Positions 34,554 to 43,168 of a stretch of 64,000 nucleotides of DNA are shown here, one piece after another; position 1 is the stretch's first letter; each line of letters begins with the position of its first letter. The notes beneath the pieces are model-generated. The model worked only from the letters and a program-made list of their open reading frames with translations, ran no database searches and had not been told where the DNA came from. The stretch comes from Cellulophaga baltica (lineage in GTDB: Bacteria > Bacteroidota > Bacteroidia > Flavobacteriales > Flavobacteriaceae): contig NZ_JAHKQN010000005.1 of the NCBI RefSeq assembly GCF_018861125.1, forward strand, positions 103,939-167,938, in the 5' to 3' direction. Made by a program: the position numbers and the translations under genes.

Positions 34554-35621
34554 ATGGCTCATAATATAAAACCAGGAGTTGCAACTGGAGATCAAGTACA
34601 AGAGATTTTTAATTACGCAAAAGAAAAAGGATTTGCCCTACCTGCAGTAAATGTTATCGGGTCAGATACTATGAATGGTGTTCTTGAAACAGCTGCAAGC
34701 TTAAACGCTCCTGTTATAATCCAATTCTCAAATGGTGGAGCTCAGTTTAACGCTGGTAAAGGTTTATCAAACGACGGTCAAAAAGCTGCAATCGCTGGTG
34801 CAGTTGCTGGTGCAAAACATATTCATGAATTAGCAGAAGCATATGGCGCAACAGTAATTTTACATACAGACCACTGTGCTAAAAAACTTTTACCTTGGAT
34901 TGATGGTCTTTTAGATGCTAGTGAAAAACATTATAAAGAAACAGGTAAGTCTTTATTTAGCTCTCATATGATAGATTTATCAGAAGAGCCAATTGAAGAA
35001 AATATTGCAATCTGTAAAGAATATCTTGCTAGAATGGCAAAAATGGATATGACTTTAGAGATTGAATTAGGTATTACTGGTGGTGAAGAAGATGGTGTTG
35101 ACAACTCTGATGTTGATGATTCTAAATTATACACACAACCAGAAGAAGTTGCTTATGCATACGAAGAATTATCAAAAGTAAGTCCTAGATTTACAATTGC
35201 CGCTGCATTTGGTAACGTACACGGTGTTTACAAGCCAGGAAACGTTAAATTAACTCCGAAAATTTTAAAGAACTCTCAAGAGTACATCTCTGAAAAATAC
35301 GGTGTTGAGCACAACCATATCGATTTTGTATTCCACGGTGGATCGGGTTCTACAGTAGAAGAAATTAGAGAAGGTATTAGCTATGGTGTAATTAAAATGA
35401 ATATTGATACTGATTTACAGTATGCATTCTTAACAGGTATTCGTGATTACGTTCAAGATAAAAAAGATTTTTTACAAGCTCAAATTGGCAACCCAAATGG
35501 TGCTGATGAGCCTAACAAGAAATTTTATGATCCAAGAGTTTGGTTGCGTGAAGGTGAAAAAACATTTGTTGAGCGTTTAAAAAAGGCGTTTGAAGACCTT
35601 AACAATGTCAATACATTATAA
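34554..35621 (+). CDS. fbaA: Class II fructose-bisphosphate aldolase
   Basis: 355 residues, class IIA size. It splits fructose-1,6-bisphosphate to dihydroxyacetone phosphate and glyceraldehyde-3-phosphate in glycolysis and runs the reverse reaction in gluconeogenesis. Zinc ligands are in VILHTDHCAKKLLPW, in AFGNVHGVYKPGNVK and in DFVFHGGSGST; the catalytic Asp is in the HTDHC loop. EIELGITGGEEDGVDNSDVD is also typical of the class. Start and end are unambiguous. It is followed by accD 30 bp downstream. Confidence 0.97.
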   Translation: MAHNIKPGVATGDQVQEIFNYAKEKGFALPAVNVIGSDTMNGVLETAASLNAPVIIQFSNGGAQFNAGKGLSNDGQKAAIAGAVAGAKHIHELAEAYGATVILHTDHCAKKLLPWIDGLLDASEKHYKETGKSLFSSHMIDLSEEPIEENIAICKEYLARMAKMDMTLEIELGITGGEEDGVDNSDVDDSKLYTQPEEVAYAYEELSKVSPRFTIAAAFGNVHGVYKPGNVKLTPKILKNSQEYISEKYGVEHNHIDFVFHGGSGSTVEEIREGISYGVIKMNIDTDLQYAFLTGIRDYVQDKKDFLQAQIGNPNGADEPNKKFYDPRVWLREGEKTFVERLKKAFEDLNNVNTL

Positions 35622-35651
35622 TAAAATTCTGTTTAACTAAATATTCAATGT

Positions 35652-36515
35652 ATGTCATCTTGGTTTAAGAGAAAAGAAAAAGGAATACAAACAGCAACAG
35701 AAGAGAAAAAAGACACGCCGAAAGGTTTATGGTACAAATCTCCTACAGGTAAAATTGTTGAGTCTGACGAGTTAGCAAAAAACTTTTACGTAAGTCCTGA
35801 AGATGATTACCACGTAAGAATAGGAAGTAAAGAATATTTTGAAATTCTTTTTGATGATAATAAATTCAAAGAGATTGATGAAAACCTTACTTCTAAAGAT
35901 CCTTTAAAGTTCGAAGATACCAAAAAATACAGCGATCGTTTAAAAGCAGCACAAGCTAAAACTGGTTTAAAAGATGCCGTGAGAACAGGTATTGGCAAAT
36001 CATTAGGAAAAAATGTTGTTGTCTGCTGTATGGATTTCGCTTTTATTGGCGGATCAATGGGTAGCGTTGTTGGAGAAAAAATAGCAAGAGGTATTGATTA
36101 TGCAATCAAAAAGAAATTGCCTTTTATTATGATTTCTAAATCTGGTGGTGCTCGTATGATGGAAGCAGCACTTTCATTAATGCAATTAGCAAAAACATCT
36201 GCAAAATTAGCACAATTAGCAGATGCTGGTTTACCTTATATATCATTATGTACTGACCCAACAACGGGTGGTACAACAGCATCATACGCAATGTTAGGTG
36301 ATATTAACATTTCTGAACCAGGAGCATTAATCGGTTTTGCAGGACCAAGAATCGTAAAAGATTTTACAGGAAAAGATCTTCCTGAAGGTTTTCAAACTTC
36401 AGAATTTTTATTAGAGCACGGATTTTTAGACTTTATTTCTCACCGTAGAGATTTAAAGAAAAAAATTAATCTCTACATAGATTTAATTCAGAATACTCCA
36501 GTTAGAGTTGCATAA
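35652..36515 (+). CDS. accD: Acetyl-CoA carboxylase carboxyltransferase subunit beta, without zinc-ribbon cysteines
   Basis: 287 residues. It transfers the carboxyl group from biotin to acetyl-CoA with AccA, giving malonyl-CoA for fatty acid synthesis. The core is intact: [60 protein letters not shown] and [20 protein letters not shown]. The N-terminal region that forms a four-cysteine zinc ribbon in the E. coli protein is present in length ([20 protein letters not shown], then YVSPEDDYH), but none of the four Cys is there. I believe this is a lineage feature of flavobacteria. A strong terminator follows. Confidence 0.95.
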   Translation: MSSWFKRKEKGIQTATEEKKDTPKGLWYKSPTGKIVESDELAKNFYVSPEDDYHVRIGSKEYFEILFDDNKFKEIDENLTSKDPLKFEDTKKYSDRLKAAQAKTGLKDAVRTGIGKSLGKNVVVCCMDFAFIGGSMGSVVGEKIARGIDYAIKKKLPFIMISKSGGARMMEAALSLMQLAKTSAKLAQLADAGLPYISLCTDPTTGGTTASYAMLGDINISEPGALIGFAGPRIVKDFTGKDLPEGFQTSEFLLEHGFLDFISHRRDLKKKINLYIDLIQNTPVRVA

Positions 36516-36540
36516 ACAATAACTAGAGATTAAAATTTTA

Positions 36541-36581
36541 AAAGGCTATTTCACTACAAACAGTGATAAATAGCCTTTTTT
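36541..36581 (+). terminator. Terminator after accD
   Basis: An 11-base stem AAAGGCTATTT/AAATAGCCTTT (36541-36551 and 36568-36578) extended by CACT/AGTG, then a T run. Confidence 0.85.
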
Positions 36582-36615
36582 AATTCAAAATCATCTCAGG
36601 TTTACAAAAAAGTTA

Positions 36616-36623
36616 TATATTTG
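36616..36623 (+). promoter_or_regulatory. Predicted -7 box for rpsO (TATATTTG)
   Basis: An exact TAnnTTTG match 54 bp before the start codon. A small hairpin TGATTG/CAATCA (36629-36645) lies at the beginning of the likely leader. Confidence 0.5.
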
Positions 36624-36677
36624 CACGCTGATTGAAAATCAATCATATACATAAAAATCATTAAAAACAATATTGGA

Positions 36678-36950
36678 ATGTATTTAACAAAAGAAGTTAA
36701 AGCTGAAATTTTTGCAAAGCATGCTGATGGTAATGCAAAAAATACTGGTTCTGCAGAAGGACAAATCGCTTTATTTACACACCGTATCAACCACTTAACT
36801 GGTCACTTAAAAAACAACCGTAAAGATTTTAATACGGAACGTTCATTAGTAAAGCTGGTAGGTAAAAGAAGAAGCTTATTAGATTATTTAATTAAGAAAG
36901 ATATTACAAGATATCGTGCTATAATTAAAGAATTAAATATTAGAAAGTAA
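36678..36950 (+). CDS. rpsO: 30S ribosomal protein S15
   Basis: 90 residues, the standard length. S15 binds the central domain of 16S rRNA early in 30S assembly. Family segments are GSAEGQIALFTHRINHLTGH, NNRKDFNTERSLVKLVGKRR and LLDYLIKKDITRYRAIIKEL. It is immediately upstream of pnp, the rpsO-pnp order known from many bacteria, but a strong terminator lies between them. Confidence 0.98.
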   Translation: MYLTKEVKAEIFAKHADGNAKNTGSAEGQIALFTHRINHLTGHLKNNRKDFNTERSLVKLVGKRRSLLDYLIKKDITRYRAIIKELNIRK

Positions 36951-36957
36951 TATTTAC

Positions 36958-36987
36958 AAAGGGAAGCTTAAGCTTCCCTTTTTTTAT
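36958..36987 (+). terminator. Terminator after rpsO
   Basis: A 12-base perfect palindromic stem AAAGGGAAGCTT/AAGCTTCCCTTT (36958-36969 and 36970-36981) followed by a T run. The stem has no unpaired loop in the sequence, so two or three central pairs must open. Confidence 0.85.
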
Positions 36988-36990
36988 TTA

Positions 36991-37011
36991 AGTACTGAAA
37001 ATTTCAGTACT
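36991..37011. promoter_or_regulatory. Perfect inverted repeat overlapping the pnp promoter; candidate operator
   Basis: Two ten-base arms AGTACTGAAA and TTTCAGTACT, separated by one A. The right arm overlaps the first bases of the predicted -7 box at 37008-37015. No T run follows at the usual place, and a complete terminator already lies just upstream, so a DNA-binding site is a better guess than a second terminator. Confidence 0.5.
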
Positions 37012-37015
37012 TTTG
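37008..37015 (+). promoter_or_regulatory. Predicted -7 box for pnp (TACTTTTG)
   Basis: An exact TAnnTTTG match, giving a leader of about 155 bases before pnp. It overlaps the inverted repeat at 36991-37011. Confidence 0.5.
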
Positions 37016-37021
37016 ACAAAT

Positions 37022-37179
37022 AACCTAGCAATAGGTTTAGCGTAAAAAAGCTAGCATTTAGTTTTTCATTGGTCCTATTTAACTACAACAGCACAACAAC
37101 TGTCCGTCTTGCATAAAGACAAAAAAAGATCAAAGTTCAACTAACTTGTTGTTTAGTACGCAAGTTGTAAATCAAATTT
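37022..37179 (+). other. Long 5' leader of pnp
   Basis: About 158 untranslated bases with no start codon worth noting. A short hairpin AACCTA/TAGGTT lies at 37022-37037, right where transcription should begin, and a weaker ACTTG/CAAGT pair occurs shortly before the start codon. In E. coli pnp mRNA is autoregulated through leader hairpins; whether this leader acts the same way is a guess. Confidence 0.4.
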
Positions 37180-39426
37180 ATGATTCCTAAAGTATTTAAA
37201 GAGGTCATTGACCTTGGTGACGGTAGAGAAATTTCTATTGAAACTGGAAAACTAGCAAAACAGGCACACGGTTCTGTTGTTGTTCAATCAGGAAACTGTA
37301 TGTTATTATGTACATTAGTTTCTAATTACAAACAAAGCGATGTAGACTTTTTACCCTTAACGGTAGACTACCGTGAAAAATTTGCCGCTGCAGGGCGTTA
37401 CCCTGGAGGTTTCTTCAAAAGAGAAGCAAGACCAAGTGATGGTGAAGTACTAACAATGCGTTTAGTAGACCGAGTTTTACGTCCATTATTTCCAAAAGAT
37501 TATCATGCAGAAACACAAGTTATGATTCAGTTGATGTCTCATGATGAAAATGTAATGCCTGATGCTATGGCTGGTTTAGCTGCATCTGCTGCAATTCAAT
37601 TATCTGATGTACCGTTTGAAACTCCTATCTCTGAAGCTAGAGTTGGTCGTATTAACGGTGAATTCATCATCAACCCAACACGTGCACAATTAGAAGAATC
37701 TGATATCGATATGATGATTGGTGCTTCTGCTGATTCTGTAATGATGGTTGAAGGTGAAATGTTAGAAATTTCTGAAGAAGAAATGGCTGAAGCTATTAAG
37801 TTTGCTCATGAGGCTATCAAAGTACAATGTGCTGCTCAAGTAAAATTAGCAGAAGCTTTTGGTAAAAAAGAAACACGTGAGTACGAACCAGAAAGAGAAG
37901 ACGAAGATTTAGCTAAGAAAGTTTATGATATGGCATACGATAAAGTATATGCTGTAGCAAAAGCAGGTTCTGCTAAACATGAAAGAAGCGCTTCTTTTGG
38001 TGAAATTAAAGAAGAAATAAAAGCTACATTTTCTGAAGAAGAATTAGCTGATTACGGTGGATTAGTTTCTAAATATTATGCAAAAGCTGAAAAAGCAGCT
38101 ATTCGTAATTTAACTTTAGATGAAGGCTTACGTTTAGATGGTCGTAAGACTGATGAAATTAGACCAATTTGGTGTGAGGTAGATTACTTACCATCAACAC
38201 ATGGTTCTTCTATATTTACTCGTGGAGAAACTCAAGCGTTGGCTACAGTTACTTTAGGTACATCTAGAGAAGCTAACCAAATAGACATGGCTTCTTACGA
38301 AGGTGAAGAGCGTTTCTATTTACACTACAACTTCCCTCCTTTTTCAACTGGTGAAGCAAGACCTTTAAGAGGTACTTCTCGCCGTGAAGTTGGTCACGGA
38401 AATTTAGCACAACGTGCTTTAAAAAATATGGTTCCTGCTGATTGTCCTTATACAGTTCGTGTAGTATCAGAAGTATTAGAATCTAACGGTTCTTCTTCAA
38501 TGGCTACAGTTTGTGCTGGTACAATGGCATTAATGGATGCTGGTGTTAAACTTAAAAAACCAGTTTCTGGTATTGCAATGGGTTTAATTACAGATACTGA
38601 TTCTGGTAAATATGCTGTATTATCTGATATTTTAGGTGATGAAGATCACTTAGGAGATATGGATTTTAAAGTTACTGGTACTGCTGATGGTATTACTGCA
38701 TGTCAAATGGATATTAAAGTAAAAGGACTTTCTTATGAAATTCTTGTAAATGCTTTAAAACAAGCTCGTGAAGGTCGTTTACATATTTTAGGTAAATTAA
38801 CTGATACGATTGAAGCTCCAGCTGAAGATGTGAAGTCTCACTCTCCAAAAATGATTACTAGAAGAATTCCTAATGAATTTATCGGTGCATTAATTGGTCC
38901 AGGTGGTAAAGTAATTCAAGAACTTCAAAAAGAAACAGGAACAACTATCGTTATTAACGAAGATCCTGTAACTGAAGAAGGTGTTGTTGAAATTTTAGGT
39001 GTAGGTTCTGAAGGTATTGATGCTGTAACAGCAAAAATAGATTCTTTATTATTTAAGCCAGAAGTTGGTAGCGCTTACGAAGTTAAAGTAATCAAAATGT
39101 TAGATTTTGGTGCAGTAGTTGAGTATGTTGAAGCTCCTGGAAATGAAGTTTTATTGCACGTATCTGAATTAGCTTGGGAACGTACTGAAAATGTTTCTGA
39201 TGTTGTAAACATGGGAGATGTTTTTGATGTAAAATACTTTGGTGTAGATCCTAAAACTCGTAAAGAGAAAGTTTCACGCAAAGCATTATTACCAAAACCT
39301 GAAGGTTATGTAGCAAGACCACCTAGAGATAACAATAGAGGTCGTGATAACAGAGGTAGAGATAATCGTGGTCGTGATAACAGACGTGATGATCGCAAAC
39401 CAAGAGAAGATAAGAAAGAAGATTAA
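37180..39426 (+). CDS. pnp: Polyribonucleotide nucleotidyltransferase (PNPase)
   Basis: 748 residues. It degrades RNA from the 3' end using phosphate and can also add tails. Two RNase PH domains (first [20 protein letters not shown]; second [20 protein letters not shown] with [20 protein letters not shown]) are followed by a KH domain ([20 protein letters not shown]) and an S1 domain ([20 protein letters not shown]). The C-terminal tail is a low-complexity basic stretch with repeated GRDNR units, probably binding RNA. The transcript has its own predicted promoter and a long leader after the rpsO terminator. Confidence 0.97.
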   Translation: MIPKVFKEVIDLGDGREISIETGKLAKQAHGSVVVQSGNCMLLCTLVSNYKQSDVDFLPLTVDYREKFAAAGRYPGGFFKREARPSDGEVLTMRLVDRVLRPLFPKDYHAETQVMIQLMSHDENVMPDAMAGLAASAAIQLSDVPFETPISEARVGRINGEFIINPTRAQLEESDIDMMIGASADSVMMVEGEMLEISEEEMAEAIKFAHEAIKVQCAAQVKLAEAFGKKETREYEPEREDEDLAKKVYDMAYDKVYAVAKAGSAKHERSASFGEIKEEIKATFSEEELADYGGLVSKYYAKAEKAAIRNLTLDEGLRLDGRKTDEIRPIWCEVDYLPSTHGSSIFTRGETQALATVTLGTSREANQIDMASYEGEERFYLHYNFPPFSTGEARPLRGTSRREVGHGNLAQRALKNMVPADCPYTVRVVSEVLESNGSSSMATVCAGTMALMDAGVKLKKPVSGIAMGLITDTDSGKYAVLSDILGDEDHLGDMDFKVTGTADGITACQMDIKVKGLSYEILVNALKQAREGRLHILGKLTDTIEAPAEDVKSHSPKMITRRIPNEFIGALIGPGGKVIQELQKETGTTIVINEDPVTEEGVVEILGVGSEGIDAVTAKIDSLLFKPEVGSAYEVKVIKMLDFGAVVEYVEAPGNEVLLHVSELAWERTENVSDVVNMGDVFDVKYFGVDPKTRKEKVSRKALLPKPEGYVARPPRDNNRGRDNRGRDNRGRDNRRDDRKPREDKKED

Positions 39427-39451
39427 TTTTTAATTTCTTTTAATCATACTA

Positions 39452-39486
39452 AAAACCCGTTAGTTATACTACTAACGGGTTTTTTT
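39452..39486 (+). terminator. Terminator after pnp
   Basis: Stem AAAACCCGTTAGT/ACTAACGGGTTTT (39452-39464 and 39471-39483) with a six-base loop and a T run. Confidence 0.88.
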
Positions 39487-39600
39487 ACACTTTTATCTAA
39501 AAAAATTAAAATAAATACTAGCAATTGTAACATTTTATCTTTTTGAACGTATAATCTAATGCAGCAATGCACAACATGATAATTTAGAAAGGATATTTAG

Positions 39601-40464
39601 ATGAGACAGCTAAAGATTACAAAACAGGTAACTAATAGAGAGACCGCTTCGTTAGACAAATATTTACAAGAAATTGGTAAAGTAGATTTAATTACTGCCG
39701 ATGAAGAAGTAGAATTGGCTCAACGAATAAAGAAAGGTGATCAAGTAGCTTTGGAAAAACTTACCAAAGCTAACTTAAGATTCGTAGTTTCTGTTGCAAA
39801 GCAATATCAAAATCAAGGATTAACATTACCAGATTTAATTAATGAAGGTAACCTTGGTTTAATAAAAGCTGCACAACGTTTTGATGAAACTCGTGGATTT
39901 AAATTTATATCTTATGCTGTATGGTGGATTCGTCAATCTATATTACAAGCATTGGCAGAACAATCTCGTATTGTACGTTTACCATTAAACAAAATTGGAT
40001 CTATTAACAAGATTAATAAAACTTTTGCTTTCTTGGAGCAAGCGCATGAGCGTCAGCCTTCACCAGAAGAAATTGCAAAAGAGTTAGATATGACTGTTGA
40101 TGATGTAAAACAATCATTAAAAAATTCAGGCCGTCACGTGTCAATGGATGCTCCATTAATTGATGGTGAAGATTCTAACCTTTACGATGTTTTACGTAGT
40201 GGTGAATCTCCAAATCCTGATAGAGATTTATTACATGATTCATTAAGAACAGAAATAGAAAGAGCTTTAGAAACATTAACACCAAGAGAAGCTGACGTTA
40301 TTCGTTTATACTTTGGTCTAGCTGGTCAACACTCTATGACTTTAGAAGAAATTGGCGAAACATTTGATCTTACTAGAGAACGTGTTCGACAAATTAAAGA
40401 AAAAGCTATTCGTAGACTTAAACATACTTCTAGAAGTAAAATATTAAAAACATATCTTGGATAA
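39601..40464 (+). CDS. rpoD: Primary RNA polymerase sigma factor (RpoD/SigA type, short form)
   Basis: 287 residues, the short primary sigma of Bacteroidota without region 1.1. Region 1.2 is [20 protein letters not shown]. Region 2 includes [20 protein letters not shown] and [20 protein letters not shown], the core and promoter-opening segment. Region 3 is at [20 protein letters not shown]. Region 4 has the helix-turn-helix [20 protein letters not shown]. It would read the TAnnTTTG boxes noted across this window. The ATG at 39601 is preceded by AGAAAGGATATTTAG. Only a near-match promoter (TATCTTTTTG) is seen at about 39536. Confidence 0.95.
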   Translation: MRQLKITKQVTNRETASLDKYLQEIGKVDLITADEEVELAQRIKKGDQVALEKLTKANLRFVVSVAKQYQNQGLTLPDLINEGNLGLIKAAQRFDETRGFKFISYAVWWIRQSILQALAEQSRIVRLPLNKIGSINKINKTFAFLEQAHERQPSPEEIAKELDMTVDDVKQSLKNSGRHVSMDAPLIDGEDSNLYDVLRSGESPNPDRDLLHDSLRTEIERALETLTPREADVIRLYFGLAGQHSMTLEEIGETFDLTRERVRQIKEKAIRRLKHTSRSKILKTYLG

Positions 40465-40583
40465 TATTTCCAAGCACAAATTACCCCTGTAATACTTTTC
40501 TGTATTGTAGAAGTGTTTTGAAAATTGTAATTTGTGATCCGTAACAACAGTTATCATGACTGTTCGTTTTTTGATTGATGAAT

Positions 40584-40612
40584 AAACTCCGGCTGATTAC
40601 CGGAGTTTTTAA
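40584..40612 (+). terminator. Terminator after the sigma factor gene
   Basis: A nine-base stem AAACTCCGG/CCGGAGTTT (40584-40592 and 40600-40608) with a seven-base loop, then T residues. It lies 120 bp after the stop codon; the sequence between shows no gene. Confidence 0.8.
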
Positions 40613-40649
40613 TTTTAAGATCTTCAGTTAATTGATATTTAAATCTCAA

Positions 40650-40883
40650 ATGCAAGAAAACAAAAAACAAGAGCAACCCAACAACCCACTTCACGGTGTT
40701 AAATTAGCGGATATACTAGAATTTTTAGTAGCTGAATACGGTTGGAAAGAAATGTCTTTACAAGTAAATATCAATTGTTTTAAAAGCAACCCTACTATAA
40801 AATCAAGCTTGAATTTTTTACGAAAAACTCCTTGGGCGAGAGAAAAAGTGGAACACCTTTATTTAAATTCAATAAAAAAATAA
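40650..40883 (+). CDS. VF530-family (DUF2132) DNA-binding-like protein
   Basis: 77 residues from the ATG at 40650; a TTG 18 bp upstream would add six residues but looks less likely. The conserved VF530 pattern is complete: [20 protein letters not shown], then [20 protein letters not shown], ending [10 protein letters not shown]. The family is small and helical, with a structure suggesting DNA binding, but no proven role. Its TAA stop shares a base with the ATG of trmL (TAATG at 40881-40885), so the two are translationally coupled. Confidence 0.88.
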   Translation: MQENKKQEQPNNPLHGVKLADILEFLVAEYGWKEMSLQVNINCFKSNPTIKSSLNFLRKTPWAREKVEHLYLNSIKK

Positions 40884-41335
40884 TGCCATTACATATTGTT
40901 TTATTTGAACCTGAAATTCCTAATAACACAGGAAATATTGGCCGTTTAAGCTTAGCCTCTGGCAGTCACCTACACTTAGTAAAACCCTTTGGCTTTGAAT
41001 TAAGTGACAAACGTGTTAAACGAGCCGGACTTGATTATTGGCAACATATCACATTAACTATTTACGAAAATATTGATGAGTTTTACAACAAAAACAAAGG
41101 AAAAGATATGGTATATTTTTCAAGTCACGGAGAAAAAACTCACTATGAGATTGAATATAAAGATGACTTGTTTTTGATTTTTGGTAAAGAATCAAAAGGG
41201 TTATCTAAAGAGGTTACTGATGCAAACAAAGAACATCTTTACAAAATACCATTATATAGCGAGCATATTAGAAGTTTAAACTTAGCAAACGCAGTTAGTA
41301 TTGCTGTGTATGAAGGTTTGAAACATTTAAAATAA
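40883..41335 (+). CDS. trmL: tRNA (cytidine/uridine-34-2'-O)-methyltransferase TrmL
   Basis: 150 residues from the ATG at 40883, which gives the family N-terminus [20 protein letters not shown] directly. A longer frame reading into the upstream gene exists and is rejected. This is a minimal SPOUT enzyme: the knot motifs are NTGNIGRLSLASGSHLHLVK, DLFLIFGKESKGLSKEVTD and IPLYSEHIRSLNLANAVSIA. It methylates the ribose of the wobble base in certain leucine tRNAs. It overlaps the VF530 gene by one base. Confidence 0.94.
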   Translation: MPLHIVLFEPEIPNNTGNIGRLSLASGSHLHLVKPFGFELSDKRVKRAGLDYWQHITLTIYENIDEFYNKNKGKDMVYFSSHGEKTHYEIEYKDDLFLIFGKESKGLSKEVTDANKEHLYKIPLYSEHIRSLNLANAVSIAVYEGLKHLK

Positions 41336-41400
41336 CAAACGCGTTATTTTATTGCATCATCATTAACGTATCTGAGCTACAATTACCCCTACAAAATCAC

Positions 41401-41408
41401 TATTTTTG
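41401..41408 (+). promoter_or_regulatory. Predicted -7 box for rpe (TATTTTTG)
   Basis: An exact TAnnTTTG match 24 bp before the ATG at 41433. A TTG inside this box (41406) could be mistaken for a start. Confidence 0.5.
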
Positions 41409-41432
41409 TGTAAACAATTAAGTGTACTTTAC

Positions 41433-42092
41433 ATGGGAAATATAAAAATTGCTCCTTCTCTTTTAGCTGCAGATTTCGGGAATTTACAACGTGATGTAGA
41501 AATGGTAAATAAAAGTGATGCTACTTGGCATCATGTTGATGTTATGGATGGTGTTTTTGTACCCAACATTTCATTTGGTATGCCAGTTGTGAAAGCTATT
41601 GCCAAACATGCGACTAAACCATTAGATATACATTTAATGATTGTGAACCCTGATCAATACATTCAAACATTTGCTGATTTAGGTGCCACAAACCTAACGG
41701 TTCATTACGAAGCTTGCACACATTTGCACAGAACCTTACAAGCTATTAAAGTTGCAGGTATGAAAGCTGGTGTTGCCCTGAACCCACATACAAATATTAA
41801 TCTATTAGAAGATATAATCACTGACATTGACTTGGTGTGTATTATGAGTGTAAACCCAGGTTTTGGGGGGCAATCATTTATAGCTAATACCTATGATAAA
41901 ATAAAAGCACTTAAAGCATTAATTACAAAAAAAAAGGCTAGCACTTTAATTGAAATTGATGGCGGTGTTACCAGCAAAAATGCAAAAGCATTGAAAGATG
42001 CTGGTGCAGATGTTTTGGTTGCAGGTAGTTTTGTTTTTAAAAGTGATAACCCAACTGCAACTATTAAAGAATTAAAAGAAATAGCAGGATAA
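41433..42092 (+). CDS. rpe: Ribulose-phosphate 3-epimerase
   Basis: 219 residues from the ATG at 41433. Upstream in-frame TTG at 41406 is within the promoter and is rejected. A TIM-barrel enzyme interconverting ribulose-5-phosphate and xylulose-5-phosphate in the pentose phosphate pathway. Metal and catalytic residues lie in IAPSLLAADFGNL, WHHVDVMDGVFVPNISFG, KPLDIHLMIVNP, LVCIMSVNPGFGGQSF and LIEIDGGVTSKNA. The next gene starts on its last base (TAATG). Confidence 0.97.
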   Translation: MGNIKIAPSLLAADFGNLQRDVEMVNKSDATWHHVDVMDGVFVPNISFGMPVVKAIAKHATKPLDIHLMIVNPDQYIQTFADLGATNLTVHYEACTHLHRTLQAIKVAGMKAGVALNPHTNINLLEDIITDIDLVCIMSVNPGFGGQSFIANTYDKIKALKALITKKKASTLIEIDGGVTSKNAKALKDAGADVLVAGSFVFKSDNPTATIKELKEIAG

Positions 42093-43060
42093 TGAAGGAT
42101 TTTGATATTGTTATTATTGGCGGTGGACCAATAGGAATTGCATGCGGATTAGAAGCAAAAAAGAAAGGATTAAATTATGTTATTTTAGAAAAAGGACCAA
42201 TTGTAAACTCACTTTTTAATTACCCAGTAAACATGCAATTTTTCTCTTCTTCTGAAAAACTAGAAATAGATGAAATTCCGTTTATAAGTAAAGAAGCCAA
42301 ACCAAGAAGAAGTGATGCTTTAGAATATTACCGAAGAATTGTTACAAGTAATAAAATAAATATTAACTTATTTGAGAAGGTTGAAAATATAAGAAAAACA
42401 GCTGATACATTTACTGTAACTTCTAGCAAAGACGCATACACTGCAACTAATGTTATATTAGCTACTGGTTTTTATGACATCCCAAATAAAATGAATGTAC
42501 CAGGTGAAGATTTAAATAAAGTAAGTCACTATTACAATGACCCCCATTATTATGCTCAGCAAAAAGTAGCCGTTATTGGCGCTAGTAATTCTGCTATTGA
42601 TGCAGCCCTTGAATGTTATAGAAAAGGAGCTGAAGTACATTTAGTTATACGTGGTGACGAAGTTGGTCAACGTGTTAAATATTGGGTTAGACCAGATATT
42701 GTTAATAGAATTAAAGAAGGCTCCATTATAGCTCATTATAATTCTACTGTAAAAGAGATTACAGAAAATGAACTTGTTATTAATACTCCTGAAGGGGAAG
42801 TAACACTAGAAAATGATTACGTATTAGCATTAACAGGCTACACTCCTAATTTCAACTTTTTAGAAAAAATTGGTGTTACCCTTTCTGATGATGAAAAAAG
42901 ACTACCCAGCTACGACGAGAAAACTATGGAAACCAACATAAACAACTTATACCTGGCTGGTGTAATTTGCGGTGGTATGGAAACCCATAAATGGTTTATA
43001 GAAAACTCTAGAATACATGCTAAAATGATTGTAAAATCTATTCTTAGCAAAAAGCAATAA
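42092..43060 (+). CDS. ypdA: YpdA-type FAD/NAD(P)H oxidoreductase (putative bacillithiol-disulfide reductase)
   Basis: 322 residues. The FAD-binding loop FDIVIIGGGPIGIACGLEAK is at the N-terminus and the NAD(P)H loop AVIGASNSAIDAALECYRKG is mid-protein. There is no CxxC pair of thioredoxin reductase, as expected for YpdA, and the late FAD motif NNLYLAGVICGG is there. YpdA reduces oxidised bacillithiol in organisms that make this thiol, and many Bacteroidota do. It overlaps rpe by one base; pairing with the pentose phosphate pathway could link it to NADPH supply, which is speculative. A terminator follows. Confidence 0.88.
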   Translation: MKDFDIVIIGGGPIGIACGLEAKKKGLNYVILEKGPIVNSLFNYPVNMQFFSSSEKLEIDEIPFISKEAKPRRSDALEYYRRIVTSNKININLFEKVENIRKTADTFTVTSSKDAYTATNVILATGFYDIPNKMNVPGEDLNKVSHYYNDPHYYAQQKVAVIGASNSAIDAALECYRKGAEVHLVIRGDEVGQRVKYWVRPDIVNRIKEGSIIAHYNSTVKEITENELVINTPEGEVTLENDYVLALTGYTPNFNFLEKIGVTLSDDEKRLPSYDEKTMETNINNLYLAGVICGGMETHKWFIENSRIHAKMIVKSILSKKQ

Positions 43061-43069
43061 AATTACAAA

Positions 43070-43093
43070 CCCCTGAATTCAGGGGCTTTTTTT
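43070..43093 (+). terminator. Terminator after ypdA
   Basis: A perfect palindromic stem CCCCTGAA/TTCAGGGG (43070-43085) followed by CTTTTTTT. Confidence 0.8.
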
Positions 43094-43168
43094 GGTTAAT
43101 TAAGGCATAACTTTACATTATATATTATTTTAAACTTAACAAATAATGTGTAATACTAAGTCTAGAAG

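Noticed and set aside
37022-37179. Riboswitch in the pnp leader
   Set aside because: Only weak hairpins are visible and nothing resembles a known aptamer; PNPase is not a usual riboswitch target.
40832-40882. A longer start for trmL inside the VF530 gene
   Set aside because: The family begins exactly at the ATG at 40883, which overlaps the previous stop as TAATG.
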